The notes: generated from the sequence alone by a model not told the origin. Shown: positions 8,634 to 17,686, counted from the first letter of the stretch. The stretch is DNA of 64,000 nt from Parachryseolinea silvisoli (GCF_021190955.1 NZ_JAIOAO010000005.1:186001-250000); one strand, 5' to 3'. Program-made: numbers and translations.

Positions 8634-9008
8634 CTAATCGTTTGAACGGGTCCGTTCACCCTCCGCCGGATTCTGTTCCCAGCGGCACAGCTTCTCCTTC
8701 ATTTTTTGTTTAAAGGCTTCGCGGTCTTCCGGCTTCATGCTCGAAAACTTCTCCTGGAAACGCTGCTTCCAATACGGTGCATCGTTTGTGGTCTTGCAAT
8801 TATCGGCGCAGCGTTTACCGGCGCCAATGCCGGAAAACAAAATCTTGCTGAGCACCAGCATGCCCAGGGCCTGGGCGTAGGTAATAAACGGCCCGTGGAA
8901 AAGCACCGGCACCAGCCAGTTCCAAAGTGTCTGTACCACCCACCCTACTACCAATACCAGTAGTAGCATGCCCACTGCACATTTCAAAAAATAAGCTCCC
9001 TTGTTCAT
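8634..9008 (-). CDS. small membrane protein partner of the ECF sigma factor
   Basis: This is a 124-residue protein of unknown function. It has two hydrophobic segments (about residues 7-32 and 42-62), then a charged cytoplasmic-looking tail with helical, lysine-rich sequence (QKMKEKLCRWEQ) and cysteines in a KRCADNCK motif near residue 70. It starts 12 bases after the stop of the sigma-factor gene, so it is co-transcribed. Small membrane proteins placed after sigma factors are often their regulators, but there is no recognisable anti-sigma zinc-finger domain, so that role is only inferred from position. Confidence 0.75.
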   Translation of the reverse strand: MNKGAYFLKCAVGMLLLVLVVGWVVQTLWNWLVPVLFHGPFITYAQALGMLVLSKILFSGIGAGKRCADNCKTTNDAPYWKQRFQEKFSSMKPEDREAFKQKMKEKLCRWEQNPAEGERTRSND

Positions 9009-9020
9009 AGCGTCAATCCC

Positions 9021-9578
9021 TTATATATCGTCATACAATCGCTGCAGTTTTTTTCGCAGCGCTAAGATCGCATAGCGTTTGCGTGATAGCAACGTGTTGA
9101 TAGAGACACCGGTTCGCTCGGCTATCTCACGAAAGCTTTGCTCTTCGATCTCGTTTTGAATAAATATCTCCCGCTGCTCGCGAGGTAACTCGTCGAGGGC
9201 GTCCATGATGGCCTCCCAGAGGGCTTCACGCAGGTACGAATCTTCAGGGGTGTTACCCAGATCGGGCAGGATTTCCTGTAACGTAAGGGGCGCATCCTCC
9301 TCGACGCCAGCCTGGCCCCGGAGGTCGGCACGTTTCGGTCGGGCCGCGTCGCGCCGGTAGCGGTCTATGATCTTGTTCCGGGCAACCGAAAACAGCCAGG
9401 AGGTGACACGGTCGATCGACTCGATAGTCTCATAGCCTGCCACAAACTGGTAGAACACGTCCTGCAGAATATCCTCGGCTTCCTCCAGGGAAGAAACCCG
9501 ATTCCGGATAAAACTCAATAGCCGGTCCTTTTCCTTGAGAAAGGTCTGTTCTTTTACTTGTTCCATCGCCAGGTCCAT
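9021..9578 (-). CDS. ECF-type RNA polymerase sigma factor
   Basis: This is a 185-residue sigma-70 family protein with region 2 (SLEEAEDILQDVFYQFV, then a WLFSVARNKIIDRYRR segment) and region 4 (LPREQREIFIQNEIEEQSFREIAERTGVS, whose last part is the helix-turn-helix). The linker between them is longer than usual and acidic, rich in proline and leucine (about residues 85-120). A second in-frame ATG at residue 5 is an equally good start. It heads a two-gene transcript with the small membrane protein. Target genes cannot be seen here. Confidence 0.93.
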   Translation of the reverse strand: MDLAMEQVKEQTFLKEKDRLLSFIRNRVSSLEEAEDILQDVFYQFVAGYETIESIDRVTSWLFSVARNKIIDRYRRDAARPKRADLRGQAGVEEDAPLTLQEILPDLGNTPEDSYLREALWEAIMDALDELPREQREIFIQNEIEEQSFREIAERTGVSINTLLSRKRYAILALRKKLQRLYDDI

Positions 9579-9734
9579 CGCGCTTCCCTAATTTGGATTT
9601 CTTACTGGGAGAGACGCGGCATCAATAGTAATTATTTTATAAAAATAGAAATAAAGCCTGGGGCAGACAGCGTATATCTGTGGTCGGAGGTTGCCATTTA
9701 GGTGTCTAACAGCGTTTTTGGGGCGGAAAACAAT

Positions 9735-9764
9735 GTTTGCAGCCACCGACTTCTTCTATCTTTG
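9735..9764 (+). promoter_or_regulatory. Bacteroidota-type promoter for the alpha/beta hydrolase
   Basis: TTTG at 9735-9738 and TATCTTTG at 9757-9764 are separated by 18 bases and match the -33/-7 consensus. Transcription would begin near 9770. This rules out the longer reading frame beginning at 9691 and supports the ATG at 9790. Confidence 0.65.
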
Positions 9765-9789
9765 CCTCTTAACACCCTGGCCGGTCACC

Positions 9790-10605
9790 ATGTTCATTCC
9801 CTACAAAGGTTCTGCTCTTTTCTACACCCGGCTCGGGCACGGCCCGGAAAACATGCTGTTATTCCACGGTTTCGGCCAGGACCACCGCGCCTTCGATACC
9901 TGGGCTACCGCGCTCGCCAATACCCACACACTTTATGTAATAGATTTGTATTATCACGGTCAAAGCACCTGGCCTTCACCCGACACACCCATTCAAAAAG
10001 CCGATTGGCGCGCCATTTTGGAGTTGTTCTTTACCCAACATCCCCTGGAGCATTTTGCCGTCGCAGGCTACAGCATCGGGGCTCGCTTTGCGCTGGCCAC
10101 AGCCGAAGCCTTTCCGGAACGCACGACGACGGTGTTTCTCGTTGCCCCCGACGGCATTACCGGCAACACATGGTATTCTCTGGCCACTGGCACCGCCCCT
10201 GCCCGCCGACTCTTTCATAGTATGATCGCCCACCACGGCCGTTTTCTGTCCGCCACGCTAGCGCTACGGTCGATGCGGCTGGTGCCTGCCAACCTGGTCA
10301 AATTTGCCAGCTACCACATGAGTACAGAAGAACGCCGCGGCCGTGTGTATGCCGCGTGGGTCGTGTTTCGCAGGCTTACGTTTTCGCTTCGTGCGCTGGC
10401 AGCTGGGTTAAACGCCCACCACGTCGGCGTGGTGATGATCGTGGGTAAGCACGACCCGGTGATACGCGCCGAGGGCATGCCCCGCTTTTTACGGCTGATA
10501 CGACGCCATTATCTCGCCACGCTTGACGCGGGCCATTCCGGGCTCATTGCTCGCAGCCTGTCCCTGGTGCAACAGCCGCCTATCGGGTCTCGACCAACTT
10601 CTTGA
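9790..10605 (+). CDS. alpha/beta hydrolase
   Basis: This is a 271-residue alpha/beta-fold hydrolase. It shows the oxyanion-hole region LLFHGFGQD, the nucleophile elbow GYSIG (serine within VAGYSIGARFAL), a DP pair in VGKHDPVIRAEG that fits the acid residue, and the catalytic histidine in DAGHSGLI. The fold and triad are complete but the substrate is unknown. The reading frame continues upstream to 9691, but a good promoter lies inside that part, and homology-like sequence begins at MFIPYKGSALFY. Its 3' end overlaps the oppositely oriented SRPBCC gene by 26 bases. Confidence 0.88.
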   Translation: MFIPYKGSALFYTRLGHGPENMLLFHGFGQDHRAFDTWATALANTHTLYVIDLYYHGQSTWPSPDTPIQKADWRAILELFFTQHPLEHFAVAGYSIGARFALATAEAFPERTTTVFLVAPDGITGNTWYSLATGTAPARRLFHSMIAHHGRFLSATLALRSMRLVPANLVKFASYHMSTEERRGRVYAAWVVFRRLTFSLRALAAGLNAHHVGVVMIVGKHDPVIRAEGMPRFLRLIRRHYLATLDAGHSGLIARSLSLVQQPPIGSRPTS

Positions 10606-11035
10606 TCTCCATCAGGATCGGGTTCCAGCCTTCGCCGCCATTGAACGCTTCCTGGTAGCGGCGCTCGCCTTCCGCCACGATGGCATAGTCACCTTGCTCG
10701 ACGTGCAACACGGTGTACCCGTTATCAGGCTTCAGGTCGTAGGTTACGCGCAGGTAGTTCTCGGAAACGTCGTCGATAGTGGAATTTGGATCGATGGTGG
10801 TGTATACCAGGCGTTTACCGGGCTGTATTTCCAGAATCTCGCCCTTGACGGCAACCAGCTCCTTGCCATCAAACACACCCGTCCACAACAGTTGACTTCC
10901 TACTTTCCAGTCTGAAACAGTCTCACAACCAAACATATACTGTTTCGTTTTGACAGGGTTGACCAGCGCATCCCAGACTTCTGAAGGAGATGCCTGAATG
11001 GAGATCGTATTTTTAATTACTAGCGGTGCTTTCAT
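10580..11035 (-). CDS. SRPBCC (AHSA1-like) domain protein
   Basis: This is a 151-residue single-domain protein of the START-like superfamily, in the group annotated as activator of Hsp90 ATPase homologue 1-like. The N-terminal strand and helix are typical (TISIQASPSEVWDALVNPVKT), followed by a beta-grip with DWKVGSQLLWTG and LEIQPGKRLVYTT, and a C-terminal helix (GEGWNPILMEIKKLVE). Such proteins bind hydrophobic ligands or respond to stress; the ligand is unknown. It converges with the hydrolase and overlaps its 3' end. A second member of this family is at 52908-53342. Confidence 0.88.
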   Translation of the reverse strand: MKAPLVIKNTISIQASPSEVWDALVNPVKTKQYMFGCETVSDWKVGSQLLWTGVFDGKELVAVKGEILEIQPGKRLVYTTIDPNSTIDDVSENYLRVTYDLKPDNGYTVLHVEQGDYAIVAEGERRYQEAFNGGEGWNPILMEIKKLVETR

Positions 11036-11192
11036 GAGCGTATGATTATAAAGGGTTTAAGAATGACGCAAAGGAAAACAGGGGTACTGACAGGAGTATG
11101 TCAACAGTGATAAAAAATTGCAATTACGTAATTCAGCTTCCAACCCGTAGTCGGGCGAACGACGGCTTTGAGAGCAATTAAAATAAGTAGGG

Positions 11193-11237
11193 CTTTGGTA
11201 CGGCTTTGGTACGGCTTTGATAGGGCTTTAGTAGGGA
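11193..11237. repeat. degenerate 11-bp tandem repeat upstream of purL
   Basis: About four units of CTTTGGTACGG or close variants (CTTTGATAGG, CTTTAGTAGGG) run head to tail, and a lone similar unit lies slightly upstream (GGCTTTGAG near 11164). The repeat ends about 110 bases before the purL start. The function is unknown; the 11-base period is close to one helical turn. Confidence 0.6.
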
Positions 11238-11290
11238 GTAAGCCGGATTATCATCCTCGTCTTACGACCCCAACAGGATGGGGATTTAGC

Positions 11291-11321
11291 TTGCTCCGGA
11301 AGACAGGGTTCTGTAATTTTG
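11291..11321 (+). promoter_or_regulatory. promoter of purL
   Basis: TTG at 11291-11293 and TAATTTTG at 11314-11321 are 20 bases apart and fit the Bacteroidota consensus. The transcript would start near 11328, giving a leader of about 19 bases before the purL ATG. Confidence 0.6.
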
Positions 11322-11346
11322 CGGCTCAAAATCTCAAACATCCGCA

Positions 11347-14300
11347 ATGATCTTATTCTTCCGTACGAAGGCCGACACGCGTTACGCGGTGGGCACGGCA
11401 CAGCCTTTGCAAAAAACTGATGTTCAGAAACTTACTTGGCTTTTTGGCGGTGCCGAACCCCTGACGGAACAAGTTCTGGAAGGACGTTTCCTGGGCCCTC
11501 GCAAGGAAATGATCACTCCCTGGAGCACCAACGCCGTGGAGATCACCCAAACCATGGGCATTGCCGGCATTCTGCGGATTGAAGAGTTCAAGGTCGTAAC
11601 CGAAGTCACACCGGCCTACGACCGTATGCTGCAGGTGCTCTACACACGCCTCGACCAGGACCTGTTTACCATTCACCATACACCGGAAGCCGTCCAGGAA
11701 GTACGCGACATCCGGGAGTATAGCCAACGCGAAGGCCTGGCCCTGAGCCCGGAAGAAATTGAATATCTGGAAGGCGTCAGCCGCGAGCTTGGACGCCCGT
11801 TGACCGACAGCGAGGTCTTCGGATTTTCGCAAGTGAACTCCGAACACTGCCGTCACAAGATCTTCAACGGTACCTTTATCATTGATGGTCAGGAAAAGAC
11901 TTCGACGCTTTTCCAACTTATCAAAAAGACATCGAAAGCCCATCCGAACTACATTGTATCGGCGTACAAAGACAACGTAGCCTTTATCCAGGGCCCTACT
12001 ATTGAACAGTTCGCGCCCGTACGTCACGATGTGGCCGACTTCTTTGCTGTAGAAGATATCAAGTCTGTTATCTCGCTGAAGGCCGAGACACACAACTTCC
12101 CCACTACTGTCGAGCCGTTCAACGGTGCTGCTACAGGAGCGGGCGGAGAGATCCGCGACCGTCTCGCGGGCGGTAAAGGTGCCCTGCCGCTGGCGGGTAC
12201 CGCCGTCTATATAACCTCCTACCCCCGCCTGGAAAATGGCCGGTCATGGGAGAAAAAATTCGAAGCTCGTCCCTGGTTATACCAAACACCTGAGGAGATT
12301 CTCATCAAAGCATCTGACGGTGCTTCCGACTTCGGTAACAAGTTCGGTCAGCCTCTTATCGTCGGCAGCGTGTTGACGTTCGAGCACTTTGAGGGCAACA
12401 AAAAATTCGGCTTCGACAAAGTGATTATGCTCGCCGGCGGTGTCGGCTTTGGCAAAGAGCAAGATAGCCAGAAAGAGCACCTTGCCCCTGGTGATAAGAT
12501 TGTGCTGTTGGGTGGCGACAACTACCGCATCGGCATGGGGGGGAGCGCCGTTTCGTCGGTGGCTACCGGCGAGTATGGCAACGCTATCGAGCTCAACGCC
12601 ATTCAGCGCTCAAACCCTGAGATGCAAAAGCGTGTGATGAATGCCATCCGCGCCATGGTGGAGTCGAATATCAACCCTGTGGTATCTATTCACGATCACG
12701 GCGCGGGGGGCCACTTCAACTGCTTGTCCGAGCTGCTGGAAGAAACCGGTGGTACCATCCATATCGACAAGTTGCCGATCGGCGACCCGACTCTTTCCGA
12801 CAAGGAGATCATTAGCAACGAATCGCAGGAACGTATGGGCCTCGCCATGAAGGCCGCCGACATCGACCTGCTGCAACGCATCGCTGAGCGCGAGCGCTCG
12901 CCCATGTATGTTATCGGAGAAGCTACGGGCGACAACCGCCTGCACTTCGAGAAGAATGGTCAGACACAGAAGCCGATCGACTTTGCCGTGAAGCATCTGC
13001 TGGGCTCATCGCCGAAAACGATCCTCCGCGACGAAACACAAACGACGCAATATGCGCCGGTGCAATACGACGTGACCCGTGTACGCGAATACCTGGACCA
13101 GGTACTGCAACTGGAAGCCGTTGCCTGCAAGGATTGGTTGACAAACAAGGTAGACCGCTCCGTGACCGGCAAGGTGGCGACGCAACAAACGTGCGGCCCG
13201 ATTCAGCTGCCGCTGAACAACCTTGGCGTTATGGCCCTCGACTATCAAAACAACAAGGGTATTGCCACGGCCATCGGCCATGCCCCGGGCGCCGCCCTGG
13301 TGGACGCTGCTGCGGGCAGTAAATTGGCCATTGCCGAATCATTGACGAACATTGTGTGGGCACCGCTCACCCATGGTCTGAAGGGTGTATCCCTCAGCGC
13401 CAACTGGATGTGGCCAGCGAAACAAGCTGGCGAAAATGCACGTCTCTACCAGGCTGTAGAAGCTGTCAGCGCGTTTGCCATCAACCTCGGCATCAACATC
13501 CCGACAGGCAAAGACTCCCTGTCGATGACACAAAAATATCCGAATGGAGATGTAGTATATTCACCAGGCACCGTGATCATCTCTGCCACGGCCGAGGTAT
13601 CCGACGTTACACGCACCGTCACGCCTGCCCTGCAGCCATTGGCGGGTACGTCACTCCTTCATATCGACTTCTCGTCCAGCGCGCGCGCCCTCGGTGGCAG
13701 CAGCCTGGCACAGGTGTTGAACCTGCTGGGCAGCGAAGCCCCTACTGTCGGTGACGACGCCTACTTCGCCCGCGCCTTCGAAGCCGTGCAACAACTGATC
13801 GCACAAGGCCTCATCCTCGCCGGACACGATATTTCCGAAGGTGGTTTGATTACCGCCGTCCTGGAAATGTGCTTTCCTGTACCGCAGACAGGCCTTGCGC
13901 TTACCCTGAACACCGGCGACGACCTGGTTAAAACACTGTTTGCAGAAAACCCCGGTATAGTGGTGCAAGTGGCAAATAACGTTCAGGCAACGGCCGCGCT
14001 CGACAAGCTGAACATTCGGTACACCGTATTGGGTCAGATCACACACGAGCGCACCGTGAAACTGACACACGGCGCCACAACGCTGGAGCTGCCGGTAGAC
14101 GCTCTGCGCGACACCTGGTTTAAGACTTCGTACCTGCTCGACAGTAAACAACGCCCCGCTAATTTTGCTGAGCAGCGCTTCACCCGCTATAAAGATCAAC
14201 CGCTGCATTATACTTTCCCCGGGCAGTTCGATGGCTTGTATAAAACGTATGGCATTGATCCGAAACGCCGTAAGCCCACCGGCCTGAAAGCCGCGATCAT

Positions 14301-15039
14301 GCGCGAGAAAGGTGGCAACGGCGACCGCGAAATGGCCTATGCGCTTTACCTCGCGGGATTTGATGTGAAGGACATTCACATGACCGACCTCATCTCGGGC
14401 CGCGAAGACCTGACGGACGTAAACATGATCGCCTTTATCGGCGGCTTCTCCAACTCTGACGTACTGGGCTCTGCCAAAGGCTGGGCCGGCGCCTTCCTGT
14501 ATAACCCGAAGGCCAAACAAGTACTCGATAACTACTTTGCGCGGCCCGACACGCTCAGCCTGGGCGTCTGCAACGGCTGCCAGCTGGTGATGGAACTGGG
14601 CTTGCTATACCCTTCGCTCGGCGCAGAACACCCCAAAATGCACCACAATGCCTCTGGTCGATTTGAGTCGACGTTTGTGAACGTCACCATTCCCGAGAAC
14701 AATTCCGTGATGCTGAAATCGTTTGCTGGCCACCGGTTGGGCATCTGGGTAGCACACGGTGAAGGACGCTTTATATTACCCGGCGACCGTTCATCCTACC
14801 ATGTTGCCGCTGCTTACTCGTACGCCGAGTATCCGGGCAACCCCAATGGTTCTGACAACGCAGTGGCCGCCCTCAGCTCGGCCGACGGACGTCACCTGGC
14901 TATCATGCCCCACCTGGAGCGTTCGCTGTTCCCGTGGAATTGGGCGCATTACCCGGCGGAACGCAAAGCGGACCAAATATCTCCATGGATCGAGGCATTT
15001 ACCAACGCCCGTGCGTGGGTGGAAAAAAATAACCGATAG
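11347..15039 (+). CDS. purL: phosphoribosylformylglycinamidine synthase (large, single-chain)
   Basis: This enzyme converts FGAR to FGAM with glutamine and ATP in de novo purine synthesis (EC 6.3.5.3). At 1230 residues it is the single-chain form that carries synthetase and glutaminase domains together. The N-terminal linker domain is followed by the characteristic GFSQVNSEHCRHKIF and SLKAETHNFPTTVEPFNGAATG segments, then two AIRS-like halves. The C-terminal class I glutamine amidotransferase has its nucleophile cysteine in LGVCNGCQLV (about residue 1074) and its histidine region in MPHLERSLFPW. A promoter lies just upstream. prs, which makes the PRPP used by this pathway, lies nearby downstream. 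Confidence 0.98.
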   Translation: MILFFRTKADTRYAVGTAQPLQKTDVQKLTWLFGGAEPLTEQVLEGRFLGPRKEMITPWSTNAVEITQTMGIAGILRIEEFKVVTEVTPAYDRMLQVLYTRLDQDLFTIHHTPEAVQEVRDIREYSQREGLALSPEEIEYLEGVSRELGRPLTDSEVFGFSQVNSEHCRHKIFNGTFIIDGQEKTSTLFQLIKKTSKAHPNYIVSAYKDNVAFIQGPTIEQFAPVRHDVADFFAVEDIKSVISLKAETHNFPTTVEPFNGAATGAGGEIRDRLAGGKGALPLAGTAVYITSYPRLENGRSWEKKFEARPWLYQTPEEILIKASDGASDFGNKFGQPLIVGSVLTFEHFEGNKKFGFDKVIMLAGGVGFGKEQDSQKEHLAPGDKIVLLGGDNYRIGMGGSAVSSVATGEYGNAIELNAIQRSNPEMQKRVMNAIRAMVESNINPVVSIHDHGAGGHFNCLSELLEETGGTIHIDKLPIGDPTLSDKEIISNESQERMGLAMKAADIDLLQRIAERERSPMYVIGEATGDNRLHFEKNGQTQKPIDFAVKHLLGSSPKTILRDETQTTQYAPVQYDVTRVREYLDQVLQLEAVACKDWLTNKVDRSVTGKVATQQTCGPIQLPLNNLGVMALDYQNNKGIATAIGHAPGAALVDAAAGSKLAIAESLTNIVWAPLTHGLKGVSLSANWMWPAKQAGENARLYQAVEAVSAFAINLGINIPTGKDSLSMTQKYPNGDVVYSPGTVIISATAEVSDVTRTVTPALQPLAGTSLLHIDFSSSARALGGSSLAQVLNLLGSEAPTVGDDAYFARAFEAVQQLIAQGLILAGHDISEGGLITAVLEMCFPVPQTGLALTLNTGDDLVKTLFAENPGIVVQVANNVQATAALDKLNIRYTVLGQITHERTVKLTHGATTLELPVDALRDTWFKTSYLLDSKQRPANFAEQRFTRYKDQPLHYTFPGQFDGLYKTYGIDPKRRKPTGLKAAIMREKGGNGDREMAYALYLAGFDVKDIHMTDLISGREDLTDVNMIAFIGGFSNSDVLGSAKGWAGAFLYNPKAKQVLDNYFARPDTLSLGVCNGCQLVMELGLLYPSLGAEHPKMHHNASGRFESTFVNVTIPENNSVMLKSFAGHRLGIWVAHGEGRFILPGDRSSYHVAAAYSYAEYPGNPNGSDNAVAALSSADGRHLAIMPHLERSLFPWNWAHYPAERKADQISPWIEAFTNARAWVEKNNR

Positions 15040-15120
15040 TGAACCTAAAAGGTTAAAGCCATCTGTTGTTCTGACGCTTGTTTAGCCTTATATTCAACGT
15101 CACGAATAATGGATGGCTTT

Positions 15121-15696
15121 ATGAAGAAAAATTTCGCTCCGCTACTGTTGGTGCTGTTTCTTTCATCCTGTCTGGGATACAAAGAACTTCCCGTAGAGTA
15201 CGATTACAGTTACAAAGGTAATTTCAAACGCTATCGCACGTTTGACATTATGAAACCCGCTGGTCCGGCTGACTCGACAATGATGAACGAGGTCATTGAG
15301 AAGTCGATTGTAGCCCGAATGAAATTCCTGGGCTATCGGCAATCTTCCAGCAAGCCCCATCTCATTATCGGTTTCAAAATGTTCAACGACAGCCTGCGCT
15401 TCAACGGGTATAATCAACCCGACATCGAAGAGTGGGTGAAATCGCAGAACGATAATATCGACTATAATCCACAAAAGTTCACCCTCAATACCGGTACTCT
15501 GCTGATCCAGTTTTACGACCGTCGGCAGAACCGCTCCATCTGGCAGGGCTATGCTACAACCATGTATGGAAGCATCGACTTTAACAACAGCCGCCACCTA
15601 CGAAACGCCGTCATTTCCATCCTGGATAAATACCGTTTCTGGGCAGAAGGTTTTATTGAAGGTACGACCGCCGCGAATCAGGAAAATGATCTCTAA
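15121..15696 (+). CDS. DUF4136 lipoprotein
   Basis: This is a 191-residue exported protein with a lipoprotein signal: MKKNFAPLLLVLFLSSC, with the cysteine at the end as the lipid site. The rest matches the DUF4136 pattern of Bacteroidota lipoproteins (YDYSYKGNFKRYRTFDI near the mature N-terminus, then SSSKPHLIIGFK and a central RSIWQGYATT). Function unknown. The frame opens at an ATG at 15109, four codons upstream, but the ATG at 15121 gives the canonical signal peptide. It follows purL by about 80 bases. Confidence 0.85.
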   Translation: MKKNFAPLLLVLFLSSCLGYKELPVEYDYSYKGNFKRYRTFDIMKPAGPADSTMMNEVIEKSIVARMKFLGYRQSSSKPHLIIGFKMFNDSLRFNGYNQPDIEEWVKSQNDNIDYNPQKFTLNTGTLLIQFYDRRQNRSIWQGYATTMYGSIDFNNSRHLRNAVISILDKYRFWAEGFIEGTTAANQENDL

Positions 15697-15734
15697 TTTT
15701 TTTACCCAGGAGTTACATTTTTCAAAAATAATTC

Positions 15735-15742
15735 TACCTTTG
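15735..15742 (+). promoter_or_regulatory. -7 element of the tRNA-Gln promoter
   Basis: TACCTTTG matches TAnnTTTG exactly, 51 bases before the tRNA. The -33 element is not clear. Confidence 0.5.
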
Positions 15743-15793
15743 CAATCCCAAATTCAAGGGGCTGAGGCCGTGAAAGCGGTTTTTAGCAAGGAT

Positions 15794-15866
15794 TGTCCGA
15801 TGGTGTAACTGGCAACACGCCTGATTTTGATTCAGGAAAGTCCAGGTTCGAGCCCTGGTCGGACAA
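15794..15866 (+). tRNA. tRNA-Gln (anticodon TTG)
   Basis: The 73-base cloverleaf is complete. The acceptor stem is TGTCCGA with TCGGACA plus discriminator A. The D stem is GTGT with ACAC. The anticodon stem CCTGA with TCAGG encloses the loop TTTTGAT, giving anticodon TTG. The variable loop has 5 bases, and the T arm is CCAGG-TTCGAGC-CCTGG. CCA is not encoded. A bidirectional terminator follows 7 bases later. Confidence 0.97.
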
Positions 15867-15872
15867 CGATAA

Positions 15873-15904
15873 ATAAAGGATCCCGCTCAAGCGGGATTCT
15901 TTAT
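15873..15904 (+). terminator. intrinsic terminator after tRNA-Gln
   Basis: ATCCCGC (15880-15886) and GCGGGAT (15891-15897) pair around TCAA. The stem extends outward through AAATAAAG and the matching T-rich arm CTTTATTT. This ends the tRNA transcript and could work in both directions. Confidence 0.85.
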
Positions 15905-15976
15905 TTAAGTATAAGTGTTGCCAATTTTCTTGTGGCAACCTGAAGGTGGAACGGTTAACGAAAAATGGCATAGCCC

Positions 15977-16906
15977 ATGGCAGTCAAAATTTTCAGTGGA
16001 AGAGCCACAACCTACCTGGCAGAGAAAATCGCCAGCGCCTATGGCGAACGCCTGGGTGAAGTCAACTACCAGCAGTTTAGCGATGGTGAAATGTCCCCGT
16101 TCATTACCGAGTCGGTACGCGGACATGAAGTCTTCCTGATCCAATCTACCTTTCCCCCGTCGGACAACCTCATGGAGCTTCTCCTGATGGTCGACGCAGC
16201 CAAACGCGCAAGCGCTTCCAGCGTAAACGTGGTGATCCCCTACTTTGGCTACGCACGCCAGGACCGGAAGGATAAACCCCGGGTTGCCATTGCCGCCAAG
16301 CTAATTGCAAACCTGATCTCTGCCGCCGGCGCCACCCGCATCATGACATGCGATTTGCACGCCGACCAAATCCAGGGATTCTTTGACATTCCCGTAGATC
16401 ACCTGGATGGCTCCTATATCTTCGTGCCTTACCTCAAGTCGCTGAACTTGCCGAACATCATGTTCGCATCACCCGACGTAGGAGGTATTAAACGTGCCCG
16501 TAGCTTCGCCAAGTTCTTTGATGCCGACCTGGCCGTCTGCGATAAACACCGGAAAGAGGCTAACAAGGTAGATTCCATGCGCCTCATCGGTGAAGTGGAA
16601 GGCAAAGACGTGATCCTCGTAGACGACCTGGTAGACACTGCCGGTACCATCTGCAAGGCCGCTACACTGCTAAAAGAAAAAGGCGCCAGCTCAGTACGCG
16701 CAGTATGTACACACGGCGTATTGTCCGGCAACGCATACCAAAACATCGATAACTCGTTGCTCGAAGAGTTGGTGGTGACCGATACCATCCCGCTGAAGCA
16801 AGACAGCAAGAAGATCAAAGTATTGTCGGTGTCGACCCTGTTTGCCAAGGCGATCCGCAAGATCCACGATAACGAGTCGATCAGCTCCCTCTTTATCAAA
16901 CTATAA
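15977..16906 (+). CDS. prs: ribose-phosphate pyrophosphokinase
   Basis: This enzyme makes PRPP from ribose 5-phosphate and ATP (EC 2.7.6.1), the shared precursor for purines, pyrimidines, histidine and NAD. It has 309 residues, normal for class I. Key segments are the pyrophosphate/ATP region YFGYARQDRKDKPR, the metal-binding DLHADQIQGFFDIP, and the PRPP-binding loop ILVDDLVDTAGTICKAA. It precedes rplY by 32 bases, and the two are probably one transcript, together with pth after a terminator-bearing gap. Confidence 0.97.
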   Translation: MAVKIFSGRATTYLAEKIASAYGERLGEVNYQQFSDGEMSPFITESVRGHEVFLIQSTFPPSDNLMELLLMVDAAKRASASSVNVVIPYFGYARQDRKDKPRVAIAAKLIANLISAAGATRIMTCDLHADQIQGFFDIPVDHLDGSYIFVPYLKSLNLPNIMFASPDVGGIKRARSFAKFFDADLAVCDKHRKEANKVDSMRLIGEVEGKDVILVDDLVDTAGTICKAATLLKEKGASSVRAVCTHGVLSGNAYQNIDNSLLEELVVTDTIPLKQDSKKIKVLSVSTLFAKAIRKIHDNESISSLFIKL

Positions 16907-16938
16907 AAACGAATTTTTAATTAAACTATATAACTATT

Positions 16939-17595
16939 ATGAAAACTGTTGAGATTATAGGGTATCGAAGAGCAAATCTCGGCAAGACGGACTCTCAGCG
17001 TCTACGCGACGAGGGTAACGTGCCGTGTGTACTGTACGGAGGTGACAACCAGGTTCACTTTCATTCACCGATGATCCTGTTCCGTGACCTTGTGTACACA
17101 CAGGAAGCGAAGTTTGTACACGTGAACATTGAAGGCGAAGAATGTCAGGCTATCCTCCAGGAGGTTCAATTCCACCCGGTAAGCGAAGTGATCCTGCACG
17201 CTGACTTCCTGCGTGTTTCTGAAGATCGTAAGATCAAAATGAGCATTCCGGTTCGTCTGGTTGGCCAGGCTCCCGGCGTAGCAAAAGGTGGTACTTTGGT
17301 TCGCAAGCGTGCTTCCCTGAAAGTATACGGCTTCCCGAAAGATATGCCCGATCACATCGACGTAGAAGTATCCGGTCTGGATTTCCACCACGCTGTGAAA
17401 ATTGGTGACATGAACATTGAAGGTCTCGAGTTCCTCGATCCGCACCAGGCTACTATTGCTGCTGTAGAAGTACCGCGCGCTGCTAAATTGGCCGCTGACG
17501 AAGCTGCTGCCGCTCCTGCTGCTGGCGCCGCCGATGCAAAGAAAGCTGAAGCTCCTAAGAAAGAGGCTCCTAAGAAAGAAGAAGGCAAGAAGTAA
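16939..17595 (+). CDS. rplY: 50S ribosomal protein L25 (long TL5/CTC form)
   Basis: This is a 5S rRNA-binding ribosomal protein. It has 218 residues: an N-terminal L25 domain (IGYRRANLGKTDSQRLRDEG, VPCVLYGG) and the C-terminal TL5/CTC beta domain. A low-complexity alanine and lysine/glutamate tail (KKAEAPKKEAPKKEEGKK) ends it, as is common in Bacteroidota homologues. It is placed between prs and pth, the usual prs-rplY-pth order. A strong terminator follows at 17617-17648. Confidence 0.96.
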   Translation: MKTVEIIGYRRANLGKTDSQRLRDEGNVPCVLYGGDNQVHFHSPMILFRDLVYTQEAKFVHVNIEGEECQAILQEVQFHPVSEVILHADFLRVSEDRKIKMSIPVRLVGQAPGVAKGGTLVRKRASLKVYGFPKDMPDHIDVEVSGLDFHHAVKIGDMNIEGLEFLDPHQATIAAVEVPRAAKLAADEAAAAPAAGAADAKKAEAPKKEAPKKEEGKK

Positions 17596-17616
17596 TTCAC
17601 TTCCAACCATTTATAC

Positions 17617-17648
17617 AAAATCCCTCCGACGCTGTCGGGGGGATTTTT
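17617..17648 (+). terminator. intrinsic terminator after rplY
   Basis: AAAATCCCTCCGAC and GTCGGGGGGATTTTT pair around GCT, with the T-run continuing into TTTGTTT. It sits between rplY and pth, so pth needs its own promoter or partial readthrough. Confidence 0.85.
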
Positions 17649-17686
17649 GTTTATCGGGGAATTGTAAACGATATTGATTACACGAT

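Noticed and set aside
11168-11350. 60-residue frame before purL
   Set aside because: It is created by the tandem repeat and overlaps the purL promoter.
13651-14520. 289-residue frame opposite purL
   Set aside because: It lies wholly within the conserved C-terminal part of purL, on the other strand.
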